44,324 bases of DNA from an uncultured Ruminococcus sp. GTDB lineage: Bacteria > Bacillota > Clostridia > Oscillospirales > Ruminococcaceae. Below are positions 33,463 through 41,214 of this stretch, in pieces. Below the pieces are notes generated by a model that worked only from the letters and a program-made list of their open reading frames with translations, ran no database searches and was not told the DNA's origin. A program made the position numbers and the translations under genes. The first letter of the stretch is position 1; each line of letters opens with the position of its first letter. The stretch is from assembly GCF_937915125.1 (NCBI RefSeq), contig NZ_CALDMP010000053.1:1-44324 (forward strand). The letters are read 5' to 3'.

Positions 33463-35709
33463 ATGAATAGAATCATATCCAGACTGGTTGCGTGTTTTCT
33501 GTCCTCGGTCGTATGCCTGAACGCAGCAGCACTTCTGACTGCCGGTGCAGAGACTGCCGCGCTGACAAAGGACACTGCTGTGGAAACATCCAGCGGTATC
33601 ACCATCAGTGCCGACAAGATCAGCACCAGCAACTACAAGGACACCCGGTACAACAATCCGGTTTCTTCCGACTTCTTCTGCGCCGACCCGACCTCAGTCG
33701 AATATAACGGCAGACTCTACTTGTTCGGCACGAACGACCACGAACAGTTTCTGTCTGCGGGACCGAACAAGGACAACACTTATGAAAAGATCAAGTCCAT
33801 GCTGGTATTTTCCACTGATGATATGGTGAACTGGGTGTATCACGGCGAGATCAATATCGGCGAGATTGCACCGTGGATCACCAATTCGTGGGCGCCCTCC
33901 GTGGTATCCCGTGTAGAAGATGACGGACTGACCCATTTCTATATGTATTTCTCGAATAACGGCCTTGGTGTAGGCGTTATCACATCGACTGACCCCGTCA
34001 CTGGCTGGACAGACCCGCTGGGACAACCTCTGATTTCCACCAGCACCCCCGGGATCGGCGACTGCCCGAATCCCTTTGACCCGGGGGCAGTCATCGATGA
34101 GAATGGTGTAGGTTGGCTCTCCTTTGGTGCAGGCAAGGGATCTTCCGGAACGGACTTTATGCCCGGCTCTGCTCGTATCGTACAGCTCGGAGACGACATG
34201 GTCTCCTTTGCCAGCGATTTCAAGGAAATTCCGGCTGCGTATCTATTTGAAGCGAGCGAGCTGAACTATATTAATGGTACATATGTCTACACCTACTGCT
34301 CCGACTGGAGCGACCACACCGAGCAGTGGCCCTATGACTGTCCTGCGCCTGCCGGCTGCGGCATGGTCTACATGACCACCAAGACACCGCTTGACCCGGA
34401 AAGTTGGGAAATGAAGGGCGAGTGCTTCGTGAATCCGGGTATTTCAGGCTTTGATTACTCCAACAATCACACCCATATGCATAAGTTCAAAGATAAGTGG
34501 TATATGTTCTATCACACCCTTTCCCTGAAACGCGGCATGGGCATCACCGGCAGCTACCGCAGCATGGGCGTGGATGAGATCGAAGTAGATGAACAGACTG
34601 TTACTATCACAAAGGACGGCGGCACCAAAAAGGGTGTCAAGGCAAACGGAAATCTGAATCCGTTCAATGTCAATCTCGCCTCTGAACTGAATAATACAGC
34701 GGAGATCGAATACGACCTGACTGACCAGCACGCTCCGACAGTCGGCAGCAAATCTGAAGGCTCCTGGTTCAGCGTGCGCAGTGCTGAATTTACTTCCTCA
34801 GGGGAAAATGAAGAGCCCACAACACCCATAGAGCTGACACAAACCAATATTGATACACTCCAGTATAATATCACTGTACTGAATGTGGATGCACCGACTG
34901 TTGTCACCATGCATCCGGCAACCAACACAGGCACGGATATGAACTGTTCCGTGGAAGTGAATGCTCCCGGAAAATACACCCTGACAAGCGATATGGGCGG
35001 TGCAAAGGGTCTCATGAACATGGGATACTTTACTGCGGAGAATGATGTTCCAATCACCTTTGTCATTGATAGCATCGTTGTGAACAATAAGTACACCATC
35101 GACATTACCGCTGAGCTGACCAATACCAGAGAATGGGCGGACGGTCTGCGCAACATCTGGAACGGATTTTCTGACGGTGATAACGTTTACGGTGATGAAA
35201 ATGCAGTATTCCGCTATGTGGGTACTGATGATGCCATTGAACTGTTTGTCTCCGAGTCGGCAGGTAGCGCCGGAGGAAATGCGCCGCTGCTCGAAACTCC
35301 TGTGAAATTCCTTGCAAGCGTAAAGGGTATAGGCAGAGTTGAAGTACGCCTTGACAGTCCGACTGGTGACATTCTGACAAGCATTGATTTTGATACACCG
35401 GATGCATTCACCACAATTTACAATAACGAGGTTGCAGCCATCGGCGGCACCCATGATCTGTACTTCGTATTCTCGGATGCAGGAATAACGATGCAGTCGT
35501 GGTGCTTTGCCCCCCAGGAAAGTACAGAACTCGTCCGTGGTGATGTAAATGCAGACGGAAACTTTACAGCGGCAGATGTTGTCATGATGCAGAAATTTCT
35601 TTTAAATGCAGGAAAATTGATCAACTGGAAAGCCGGTGATCTGAATGAGAATGAACGGATCGATGCCTTTGACCTTGCGCTGATGCGGCAGGACCTTTTG
35701 AAAAAATAA
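33463..35709 (+). CDS. Secreted GH43 glycosidase with CBM6-like domain and dockerin
   Basis: 748 residues; AGGAGG eight bases before the ATG; signal peptide MNRIISRLVACFLSSVVCLN. The five-bladed propeller (about 60-395) has the GH43 triad: base D75 in FFCADPTSVEYNG, pKa-tuning D206 in NPFDPGAVIDENG and acid E263 in LFEASELNYINGTY. This fits an arabinofuranosidase or xylosidase acting on arabinoxylan; the subfamily is not settled. A beta-sandwich region follows (about 430-690), ending with the CBM6-like EVRLDSPTGDIL and GGTHDLYFVFSD. The dockerin (DVNADGNFTAADVVMMQKFL, DLNENERIDAFDLALMRQDL) is of the same class as that of GH9. Confidence 0.92.
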   Translation: MNRIISRLVACFLSSVVCLNAAALLTAGAETAALTKDTAVETSSGITISADKISTSNYKDTRYNNPVSSDFFCADPTSVEYNGRLYLFGTNDHEQFLSAGPNKDNTYEKIKSMLVFSTDDMVNWVYHGEINIGEIAPWITNSWAPSVVSRVEDDGLTHFYMYFSNNGLGVGVITSTDPVTGWTDPLGQPLISTSTPGIGDCPNPFDPGAVIDENGVGWLSFGAGKGSSGTDFMPGSARIVQLGDDMVSFASDFKEIPAAYLFEASELNYINGTYVYTYCSDWSDHTEQWPYDCPAPAGCGMVYMTTKTPLDPESWEMKGECFVNPGISGFDYSNNHTHMHKFKDKWYMFYHTLSLKRGMGITGSYRSMGVDEIEVDEQTVTITKDGGTKKGVKANGNLNPFNVNLASELNNTAEIEYDLTDQHAPTVGSKSEGSWFSVRSAEFTSSGENEEPTTPIELTQTNIDTLQYNITVLNVDAPTVVTMHPATNTGTDMNCSVEVNAPGKYTLTSDMGGAKGLMNMGYFTAENDVPITFVIDSIVVNNKYTIDITAELTNTREWADGLRNIWNGFSDGDNVYGDENAVFRYVGTDDAIELFVSESAGSAGGNAPLLETPVKFLASVKGIGRVEVRLDSPTGDILTSIDFDTPDAFTTIYNNEVAAIGGTHDLYFVFSDAGITMQSWCFAPQESTELVRGDVNADGNFTAADVVMMQKFLLNAGKLINWKAGDLNENERIDAFDLALMRQDLLKK

Positions 35710-35742
35710 CAACATAATCTTTCCATGCAAGGATATTACTGA

Positions 35743-35780
35743 GTGAGCTGCATTTGCTTTGTCAGCAAGTGCAGCTCATT
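35743..35780. terminator. Terminator-like hairpin after the GH43 gene
   Basis: Arms GAGCTGCATTTGCT and AGCAAGTGCAGCTC with a short loop, 35 bp after the stop codon. No strong T run follows, so it may instead protect the 3' end. Confidence 0.55.
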
Positions 35781-35781
35781 C

Positions 35782-35975
35782 TAAGGAAGCACTGATTAAA
35801 TCTGGTGCGCAGATTGTACTCTACAAGCATAAACTGCGTCAGATTTTTCGTCAGATGAAAAAAGTGCAGTGAATGCTTTGTATATTCACGAGCATTTTTT
35901 GTGAAATATGACGAAAAATATGCAAGTAAGATGCATGCCAAGCCGTAAGGCGTGATTTAATCAGTGCTTCTTTAG
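35782..35975 (+). repeat. MITE-like repeat, copy M (second terminal type)
   Basis: 194 bp. The interior is shared with the other copies (CGTCAGATTTTTCGTCAGAT, GTGAATGC/GTATATTCAC, ATATGCAAGTAAGATGCATG), but the ends are a different inverted repeat: AAGGAAGCACTGATTAAATC and GATTTAATCAGTGCTTCTTT. It shares the GTACTCTAC-AGCATAAACT block with copy F. Confidence 0.88.
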
Positions 35976-36011
35976 AATCGCAATTCCTTTTGCAAAATAC
36001 TTCCCCGAACA

Positions 36012-36052
36012 TAAAAACTGCTGCACCCTCACATTTGCTTTGGTGCAGCAGC
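36012..36052 (-). terminator. Terminator of the small lipoprotein gene
   Basis: Minus strand: stem CTGCTGCACC / GGGTGCAGCAG followed by TTTTTA, about 30 bp after the stop codon at 36079. Confidence 0.8.
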
Positions 36053-36078
36053 TCTCTTGCTGTGAATAAAATTATCTC

Positions 36079-36450
36079 TTACTCAGTCTTTTCAAATACC
36101 ATTTCCGTGCCATCATCCTCCATTTTTAGCTTGCCGTCCTCCATGGTGTATGAAATCTCTTCACCGTCAGCGCTGATGACGCCGTCTTTCCATTCGATGT
36201 CTTGGGTTTCCTCCTCACCCATTACCAGCTTACCGGTTCCATCATCATTGAGTTGGATATACATTTCAGGCGCTTCCATGTCCATTTCGGCATACATGGC
36301 CTCCATATCTTTCATGGTGATAGTCTCCCCATCATCTGTCATGGAGTAAAGGTCATACCGACCGGCGTCGCTTTTTCCGCAGCCTGTCAGGCTCAGTGTT
36401 CCTGCCAGTGCTGCTGCACAAATAATGGATACAAATCTGAATTTTTTCAT
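36079..36450 (-). CDS. Small Met-rich acidic lipoprotein
   Basis: 123 residues with AGGAGG before the ATG. The signal peptide ends in the lipobox SLTGC. The mature part is acidic and unusually rich in Met (MKDMEAMYAEMDMEAPEM, then beta-strand pairs such as GVISADGEEISYTMEDGKLK). It looks like one small beta-sheet domain of the type seen in many Clostridia lipoproteins; I do not know its function. It is a single-gene unit with its own terminator, and an inverted repeat overlaps its likely promoter. The next lipoprotein upstream ends 95 bp away. Confidence 0.8.
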   Translation of the reverse strand: MKKFRFVSIICAAALAGTLSLTGCGKSDAGRYDLYSMTDDGETITMKDMEAMYAEMDMEAPEMYIQLNDDGTGKLVMGEEETQDIEWKDGVISADGEEISYTMEDGKLKMEDDGTEMVFEKTE

Positions 36451-36519
36451 ACTGCATTCCTCCTAAATATGAAATAGTTTGTGGCATTTCCGTCTGCAAC
36501 CGGCAATGCCTATATTTTA

Positions 36520-36534
36520 CGTTATCCAATAACG
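36520..36534. promoter_or_regulatory. Inverted repeat in the promoter of the small lipoprotein gene
   Basis: CGTTAT-n3-ATAACG overlaps the spacer of a possible minus-strand promoter (TTGTAT and TAAAAT, 18 bp). This is a plausible operator for a dimeric repressor; the regulator is unknown. Confidence 0.45.
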
Positions 36535-36544
36535 CAAATACAAC

Positions 36545-38047
36545 TTAAAAGTCTGTGTCCAACTGAAACAGGATCAATTCATCCCATGATTGATCCGAAC
36601 GCTCCTCCACCATGGAGACATAGATCTTGCCGTCAGGAGCTTGATACAACCCGCTGATCCAAGGATAGTCGGTACCAAACAGTTGGCCATCATCTGCTGT
36701 TCCCAAATAATTTCCATCGTTGTCCCAAAGCGTGATATTTCTCAGGTTTCCGTCAACGGCCAGAATCCCGTTTTTCGTTTGAATTGTACCGGTGATACTG
36801 CCTAAGGAATCGCCGTCAGATCCGGACAAGGTTTTGATGTATGCGCCATCGTGATCCAGTACAAACACCTTATGTCCGCTATCATCCGCAGCGCTTCCGC
36901 TGATGACAATGTAATCCTCTGTGACAAAAACGTCACTAATGAGATCAATCAAATCTGATTGGATGGAAAGTGCTTCTTCTTTTATGGAGCCGTCTTTCTG
37001 GATGGTGATTTTGCTGACATCATCGACACTGGTGAAGAATTCAACGCCGAAGCTTCCATCAGGACTAACAGCAAATTCGTTTTCAATCTCCGGCGCATCA
37101 GTCTGCTTGCCATCACGATAAACTAAAATTGGAGACATGAAAGCAGAAATGTAGACATTGCCGTTGTTGTCCGCTGACATATGGTCATAATCCTCTTCCA
37201 GTTCGATAGTCTCCTGCAAAGCGGCATCAGAGCCGTTCAGAGAGAAAATATACAGGTGGTAGTCACTTAACACATACATGGTATTGCCTGTGACCACGAC
37301 CCGGTTATCGAAAATATCGTTGGGCAGAATGCTCTCTGAGGCAATGAGCTGGGTTGCCGTGAGACTGTAGCTGTCCACCTCAACGGTTCCGGTCTCTGCC
37401 ACAATGGGCGCGCCATCCCAAGGATAGGGCGCATCCGTTTCGCTGCCCTCCGGCAGTGTGAAGGTCAGGCTGTTGATCAAGCTCTGGACATCCTCGCTGT
37501 CGTAATCTCCTGAGACAGAAATGTTCACAGACATCTGTGCACCCTCATTGCGGTATGCAAGCAGGGTTACCGGTTCGCCCCAGTATTCATATTCCGCTTT
37601 CACAAAGGCGCAGCCATTCAGTTCGACTTTTTCCAGCTTGTCGTCTGCATAATCTCTGAGATCAATTCCATAGCTGACAAGATTCTTCCGGTAGTCCAGA
37701 GAATCTTCAGTGTTCACAATGATCTCTACAGAACGTTCCACATAGTCATCGCTGTCCCGGGCTTCAAAAGTGTGGGAAGAATAGGTATCATTTTCCGAAG
37801 TATAATCCTCGTTCTCCTGTAATGTATCGGGGATAGAGCCTTTCCAGAAGGTAGTTTCCTTCTGTGCGCCATCTGCCTCTGGTGCCTCTGTCTGATCGGG
37901 TTCACTGCTGTTTTCCGCCTCTGTGACAGCTTCTGTAGCAGAGGACGATTCGGCTTTGCTGCTGTTATCCTTCTGGCTGCCGCATCCAGCGACGGTCAGG
38001 CACAGATTCAGGCATATCATTCCCACAATGATTTTTTTCATACGCAT
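36545..38047 (-). CDS. Lipoprotein with beta-propeller-like C-terminal domain
   Basis: 500 residues from the ATG at 38047, eight bases after GGAGG; the longer frame to 38068 is not supported. The lipobox is LTVAGC. A Ser/Glu/Ala-rich linker precedes a mixed alpha/beta domain (about 75-205) with KVELNGCAFVKAEYEYWGEP and SLINSLTFTLPEG. Residues about 230-500 contain repeated strands with D-x-x-G-x-(V/I) ends (ADNNGNVYIS, SPDGSFGVEF, DHDGAYIKTL, DNDGNYLGTA, APDGKIYVSM), consistent with a six- or seven-bladed propeller. No enzymatic motif was seen. It may be a sensor or binding component at the cell surface; the role is unknown. Confidence 0.8.
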   Translation of the reverse strand: MRMKKIIVGMICLNLCLTVAGCGSQKDNSSKAESSSATEAVTEAENSSEPDQTEAPEADGAQKETTFWKGSIPDTLQENEDYTSENDTYSSHTFEARDSDDYVERSVEIIVNTEDSLDYRKNLVSYGIDLRDYADDKLEKVELNGCAFVKAEYEYWGEPVTLLAYRNEGAQMSVNISVSGDYDSEDVQSLINSLTFTLPEGSETDAPYPWDGAPIVAETGTVEVDSYSLTATQLIASESILPNDIFDNRVVVTGNTMYVLSDYHLYIFSLNGSDAALQETIELEEDYDHMSADNNGNVYISAFMSPILVYRDGKQTDAPEIENEFAVSPDGSFGVEFFTSVDDVSKITIQKDGSIKEEALSIQSDLIDLISDVFVTEDYIVISGSAADDSGHKVFVLDHDGAYIKTLSGSDGDSLGSITGTIQTKNGILAVDGNLRNITLWDNDGNYLGTADDGQLFGTDYPWISGLYQAPDGKIYVSMVEERSDQSWDELILFQLDTDF

Positions 38048-38162
38048 ATGTATTCCCTCCATTTTCAATTGATTCTGCCTTGTGATTTCTTACTAAAACC
38101 TGTTTCACATCTTATTTGCATGTATCTTTTCGGCGAATGTTGCTGCTTTGAACGGGATTGCT

Positions 38163-39020
38163 TTAAAACGGATCCCCGCACTGAGGACAAAATCTTGGAA
38201 CTACCGCGCCGGGTTCCGGCATCCAGCCACACTTGTCGCAGCAAAATGCACCTGTTGTCTGGGGCTGTGGAGCACCACAAGTCTGACAGAATTTGCCACT
38301 GTTTTGTGTGCCGCAGGAACAGATCCATCCGCCGGGAGACACTGTGCCAGGCTGAGGAACAGCAGCTGTCTGGGAATATACCGGCGCTGCATTGTACCCA
38401 TTCTGCACAGGCATATTGTGGGGCATCAGCAGGTTGCGCAGCTCATACAGCTGGCCTTCATATTTGTGATAGTCCTCGGTAAAGCGGTTTTCGGGACGAT
38501 TCCCCTCCGACAGCTCCAGACTAATGCTGCTGAACCAAGGAGAATTCACGGAGATTTCTACGGCAAACTCATAGTGATAGGTATAGCGGGGCGGACGGTA
38601 GCTTTCCCGTTTGCCATCGGCAGTTTTCCGATAGATCTCCTCCCGGTGTTCCTTGATGTCGGTATTGCACGAGATCACCTGAGAAAGGGAGAGCAGATCC
38701 GGGTTCTCATCCTGCCAGTTGGCACGGCTCGTCACCAGAAATGTACCTGCTGCCACATCCACGTAGATCTTTCGATGATCGCCGAATACGTGGGTGGGAC
38801 GAAATCCCCCAAGCTTTTGTTTGTTTTCCTCACGGTATGCAAGCTGCTGTTTGATTTCTTCCACCGTTGCGTGCTTTCTGCCGCTGAAAAGCGGAGAAAG
38901 CTTTCCGGCGCATTCCTTGCACAGGTTTCCGTCCTCCAGCTTCCGGTTGCCCAGCACCCCGATCTCGCCGCCGCAGACAGAGCATTCCTTTTTTTCGAAA
39001 AGGTTTCCAAATAGTCCCAT
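38163..39020 (-). CDS. DUF4428-type protein with C-terminal zinc ribbons
   Basis: 285 residues from the ATG at 39020, which follows AAAGGAGGT; the frame to 39086 lacks a site. The N-terminus has two CxxC pairs (ECSVCGGEIG and LCKECAGK) as in DUF4428. The middle (about 65-195) is a beta-rich domain with PTHVFGDHRKIYVDVAAGTF. After a Gln/Pro-rich spacer come two zinc ribbons (CSCGTQNSGKFCQTCG and CCDKCGWMPEPG with FCPQCGDPF). No membrane helix was seen, so it should be cytoplasmic. It is usual near regulatory or stress genes in Clostridia, function unknown. It sits between the pseudo-receiver and the propeller lipoprotein on the same strand. Confidence 0.85.
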   Translation of the reverse strand: MGLFGNLFEKKECSVCGGEIGVLGNRKLEDGNLCKECAGKLSPLFSGRKHATVEEIKQQLAYREENKQKLGGFRPTHVFGDHRKIYVDVAAGTFLVTSRANWQDENPDLLSLSQVISCNTDIKEHREEIYRKTADGKRESYRPPRYTYHYEFAVEISVNSPWFSSISLELSEGNRPENRFTEDYHKYEGQLYELRNLLMPHNMPVQNGYNAAPVYSQTAAVPQPGTVSPGGWICSCGTQNSGKFCQTCGAPQPQTTGAFCCDKCGWMPEPGAVVPRFCPQCGDPF

Positions 39021-39107
39021 GTCAAATACCTCCTTTGGGATTTCAAAACAATCGACAAAGCTGCCAGATAGTACTGCATTCCGCAATCGACAGCAAAATT
39101 TACTGCA

Positions 39108-39491
39108 TTACAACGTATCAACCACCGCAGAAAGATAAGTCGCCGAAACAGAGCTATAGATGAAGTTGTCAATGAGCCCATCTTTTTTTGCCTGAAGCAC
39201 CTGCCGTGCCAGTGCATTTTCCGCGTTTTCATCTACAATCAGAACGACCTTGCAGTGAGGACTTTTTCTCTTTACCGCATGGCTGATCTGAAGCCGTTCC
39301 ATCAGTTGCCAAGGCGAATTTCCTGACACTTCCATAAGGAGCGCATATGGCTCACAAAGGCTGCAAAGATCTGCCGTTTTCTCTGGTTTTTCCACTCTGT
39401 GGACATCGAAGTCCGAGTCGGAGCGCTGCAGCACCTGTGCCACGGCATCGGCAAAAAGATAATTCTGCATATCCACAACGACCCTGCGCAT
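39108..39491 (-). CDS. Pseudo-receiver domain protein (Glu at the phosphorylation position)
   Basis: 127 residues, the length of one response-regulator receiver domain with no output domain. The strand and helix order fits: RRVVVDMQNYLFADAVAQVL, then YALLMEVSGNSPWQLMERL, then HCKVVLIVDENAENALARQV and DNFIYSSVSATYLSAVV. The third strand ends LLME (E54) where a phospho-acceptor Asp is expected, and the usual conserved Lys near the end is not evident. It is therefore probably a non-phosphorylated or permanently on-like pseudo-receiver that binds a partner. It lies downstream of the sensor/regulator set at 39641-42875, separated by a terminator, so it may be a modulator of that set. A perfect minus-strand TATAAT lies near 39544. 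Confidence 0.7.
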   Translation of the reverse strand: MRRVVVDMQNYLFADAVAQVLQRSDSDFDVHRVEKPEKTADLCSLCEPYALLMEVSGNSPWQLMERLQISHAVKRKSPHCKVVLIVDENAENALARQVLQAKKDGLIDNFIYSSVSATYLSAVVDTL

Positions 39492-39568
39492 ATCCTCACC
39501 ACACTTTCTGGAAATCAGATCTTATACGAATCATCTTGTCTAAATTATACTGTTTTTTCAAAAAAATG

Positions 39569-39588
39569 CATCCCCCATTTGGGGGATG
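39569..39588. promoter_or_regulatory. Perfect GC-rich palindrome
   Basis: CATCCCCC-ATTT-GGGGGATG, followed by seven T on the minus strand. It could be a second terminator after the response regulator or an operator upstream of the pseudo-receiver gene. Confidence 0.5.
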
Positions 39589-39603
39589 TGGGCTAATTTT
39601 TCT

Positions 39604-39640
39604 AAAAAAATTGCCCGATCATAAAAAACCGGGCAATTTC
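39604..39640 (-). terminator. Terminator of the sensor/regulator operon
   Basis: Minus strand: stem AAATTGCCCG / CGGGCAATTT followed by a T run, beginning directly at the stop of the response regulator gene. Confidence 0.82.
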
Positions 39641-40264
39641 TCAAAATCCATTCACAATCAATCGTTTGCTCATGACCATGGCAGCCAGCTTAGTCTTGGA
39701 AGTGAAGCCAGTCTTTTGCAGCATACTGCCAACCTGAGATTTCACCGTTTCAACGGACACACTCAGGGAACCTGCCATTTCCTTATAAGTCATTCCCTCC
39801 ACAAGAAGCCGCAGCACCTTAATCTCTGCGTCGGTGAATTCATAGCTGGAGGCGTTGCCGATGCGAACCTCTGGCATTATGTCCGGATAGACAGATTCTC
39901 CCCGCATGGTACGCTCCACCACTGTCATCAGTTCCGTCTGGCTAACATCCTTGAACCAGATGCTGTCCGCCCCAACTGCTTTGGCACGATGCAGATAACC
40001 GGCATCCAGCATAGAAGTAACGATAATGACTTTGATGTGGGGAAAACGTGCTTTCAGAAGCATTGTGGCATCAAATCCGCTTTCGTCATTTTCGGTGCAA
40101 ACGTCCATCAGCACCAAATCTACTGGCCTCGATGCACAGAGTTTTTCTGCAAGGCCTGCGCTGGAAATGGAACCGGCAAGGTTGTAATCCTCACTCTGCC
40201 TGATATAATTTTCCATGGTTTCCCGGATCATGCGCTGATCCTCTACAATCAATACGTGTTTCAT
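39641..40264 (-). CDS. NarL/FixJ-type LuxR-family response regulator
   Basis: 207 residues from the ATG at 40264, seven bases after GGAGG; the earlier ATG overlaps that site. The receiver (about 1-120) has the acidic pair in LIVEDQ, phospho-acceptor D54 in DLVLMDV and the conserved Lys in IWFKDVS. The C-terminal LuxR HTH (about 140-205) reads FTDAEIKVLRLLVEGMTYKE and SVSVETVKSQVGSMLQKTGF. It overlaps the kinase gene by four bases (ATGA), so it is the cognate regulator. Target genes are unknown; nearby candidates are the LRR-dockerin, lipoprotein and pseudo-receiver genes. Confidence 0.93.
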   Translation of the reverse strand: MKHVLIVEDQRMIRETMENYIRQSEDYNLAGSISSAGLAEKLCASRPVDLVLMDVCTENDESGFDATMLLKARFPHIKVIIVTSMLDAGYLHRAKAVGADSIWFKDVSQTELMTVVERTMRGESVYPDIMPEVRIGNASSYEFTDAEIKVLRLLVEGMTYKEMAGSLSVSVETVKSQVGSMLQKTGFTSKTKLAAMVMSKRLIVNGF

Positions 40265-41214
40265 GGTGTTTCCTCCCATCTCATTGGAACAGATACCGAC
40301 AGTTCAAATCGTGGTTGGCTTTTGACCTGCATGATTCCGCCTTTTTTCTGGATCCGAAGGCGCAGGGAGGACAGCCCGCCGCCCTCGCGAATCTCTTCCT
40401 TCGGTACTGTGCCGTTGTTGGTAATGACCACAGAAGCCATCTCCTGATGGCAGTGCAGTGTAACGTATAATTCATCAGCACACGCATGGCACGCAGCATT
40501 TGTCATACACACCCGTATGGCCGCCAGCAAAAGCTCCACAACCTCTGTGTTTTCAGGGAAATCTCCGCTTATCTGGATGTGAATACCAATTCGTTTTGCA
40601 GCATCGAGCAAGCGCATGAGAGAATCTTTTTCCTCCATGCGTTCATTTTCGTGCTTCAACAGCCGCACCGCGTTTTTCCATACCGTCAGGTCAAGTTCTT
40701 GCATGGGTCTGTTCTGCTGTAAAAACTTTCTTGTAGCAATAACACTTCTGCCAATATCATCATGGACACGCATTTTCATATTGAGGCTCTCCTCCTCGCG
40801 AATCAGTGCGATAATATTGGCAGAGAGGCGGCGCATTCTCTGTGCGTATTCCTCCAGAATGTAGTTGTCCTGCTCCAGTTCCTTCTGACGACGGTACAGC
40901 TCTGTGACATTAGCAGCCGTGATCTGGGTATAAGCGCTTCCATCCTGCGTGGTGATTTTCTCCTGTGAAAAACGCCATGCACTGCCGTCATGAAAAAGAA
41001 ATATGCCGTTGCTATTCTGATTTCCAGAAGTGCTGCTGTCAAAGAGCTCCTGTAATTCCCACAGGCTTTGCAAATCTCTGCCGGTCAGGGCAAAGATGAG
41101 ACGGTGCATCTGGTAATTGCACAGTGTCACCATGCCGTTTTTATCAAAAAAACAGACACCTGTTGGGAGATTATCAAAGGCCTCCTTGACGGCATTTCGT
41201 TTGAGACGACTCAT
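40261..41214 (-). CDS. Soluble PAS-containing sensor histidine kinase
   Basis: 317 residues from the ATG at 41214 (ATGA overlap with the upstream 7TM gene); the frame to 41256 is not needed. A PAS-like domain (about 15-110) with NLPTGVCFFDKNGMVTLCNY leads to a coiled coil, then a HisKA_3-like helix with MKMRVHDDIGRSVIATRKFL, His151 being the likely phosphorylation site. The ATP-binding part is divergent: N-box VCMTNAACHA, G-box-like ITNNGTVPKEEI and EGGGLSSLRLRI. No membrane segment is present. It would receive the signal from the coupled 7TM protein and phosphorylate the LuxR regulator encoded next. Confidence 0.88.
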   Translation of the reverse strand: MSRLKRNAVKEAFDNLPTGVCFFDKNGMVTLCNYQMHRLIFALTGRDLQSLWELQELFDSSTSGNQNSNGIFLFHDGSAWRFSQEKITTQDGSAYTQITAANVTELYRRQKELEQDNYILEEYAQRMRRLSANIIALIREEESLNMKMRVHDDIGRSVIATRKFLQQNRPMQELDLTVWKNAVRLLKHENERMEEKDSLMRLLDAAKRIGIHIQISGDFPENTEVVELLLAAIRVCMTNAACHACADELYVTLHCHQEMASVVITNNGTVPKEEIREGGGLSSLRLRIQKKGGIMQVKSQPRFELSVSVPMRWEETP

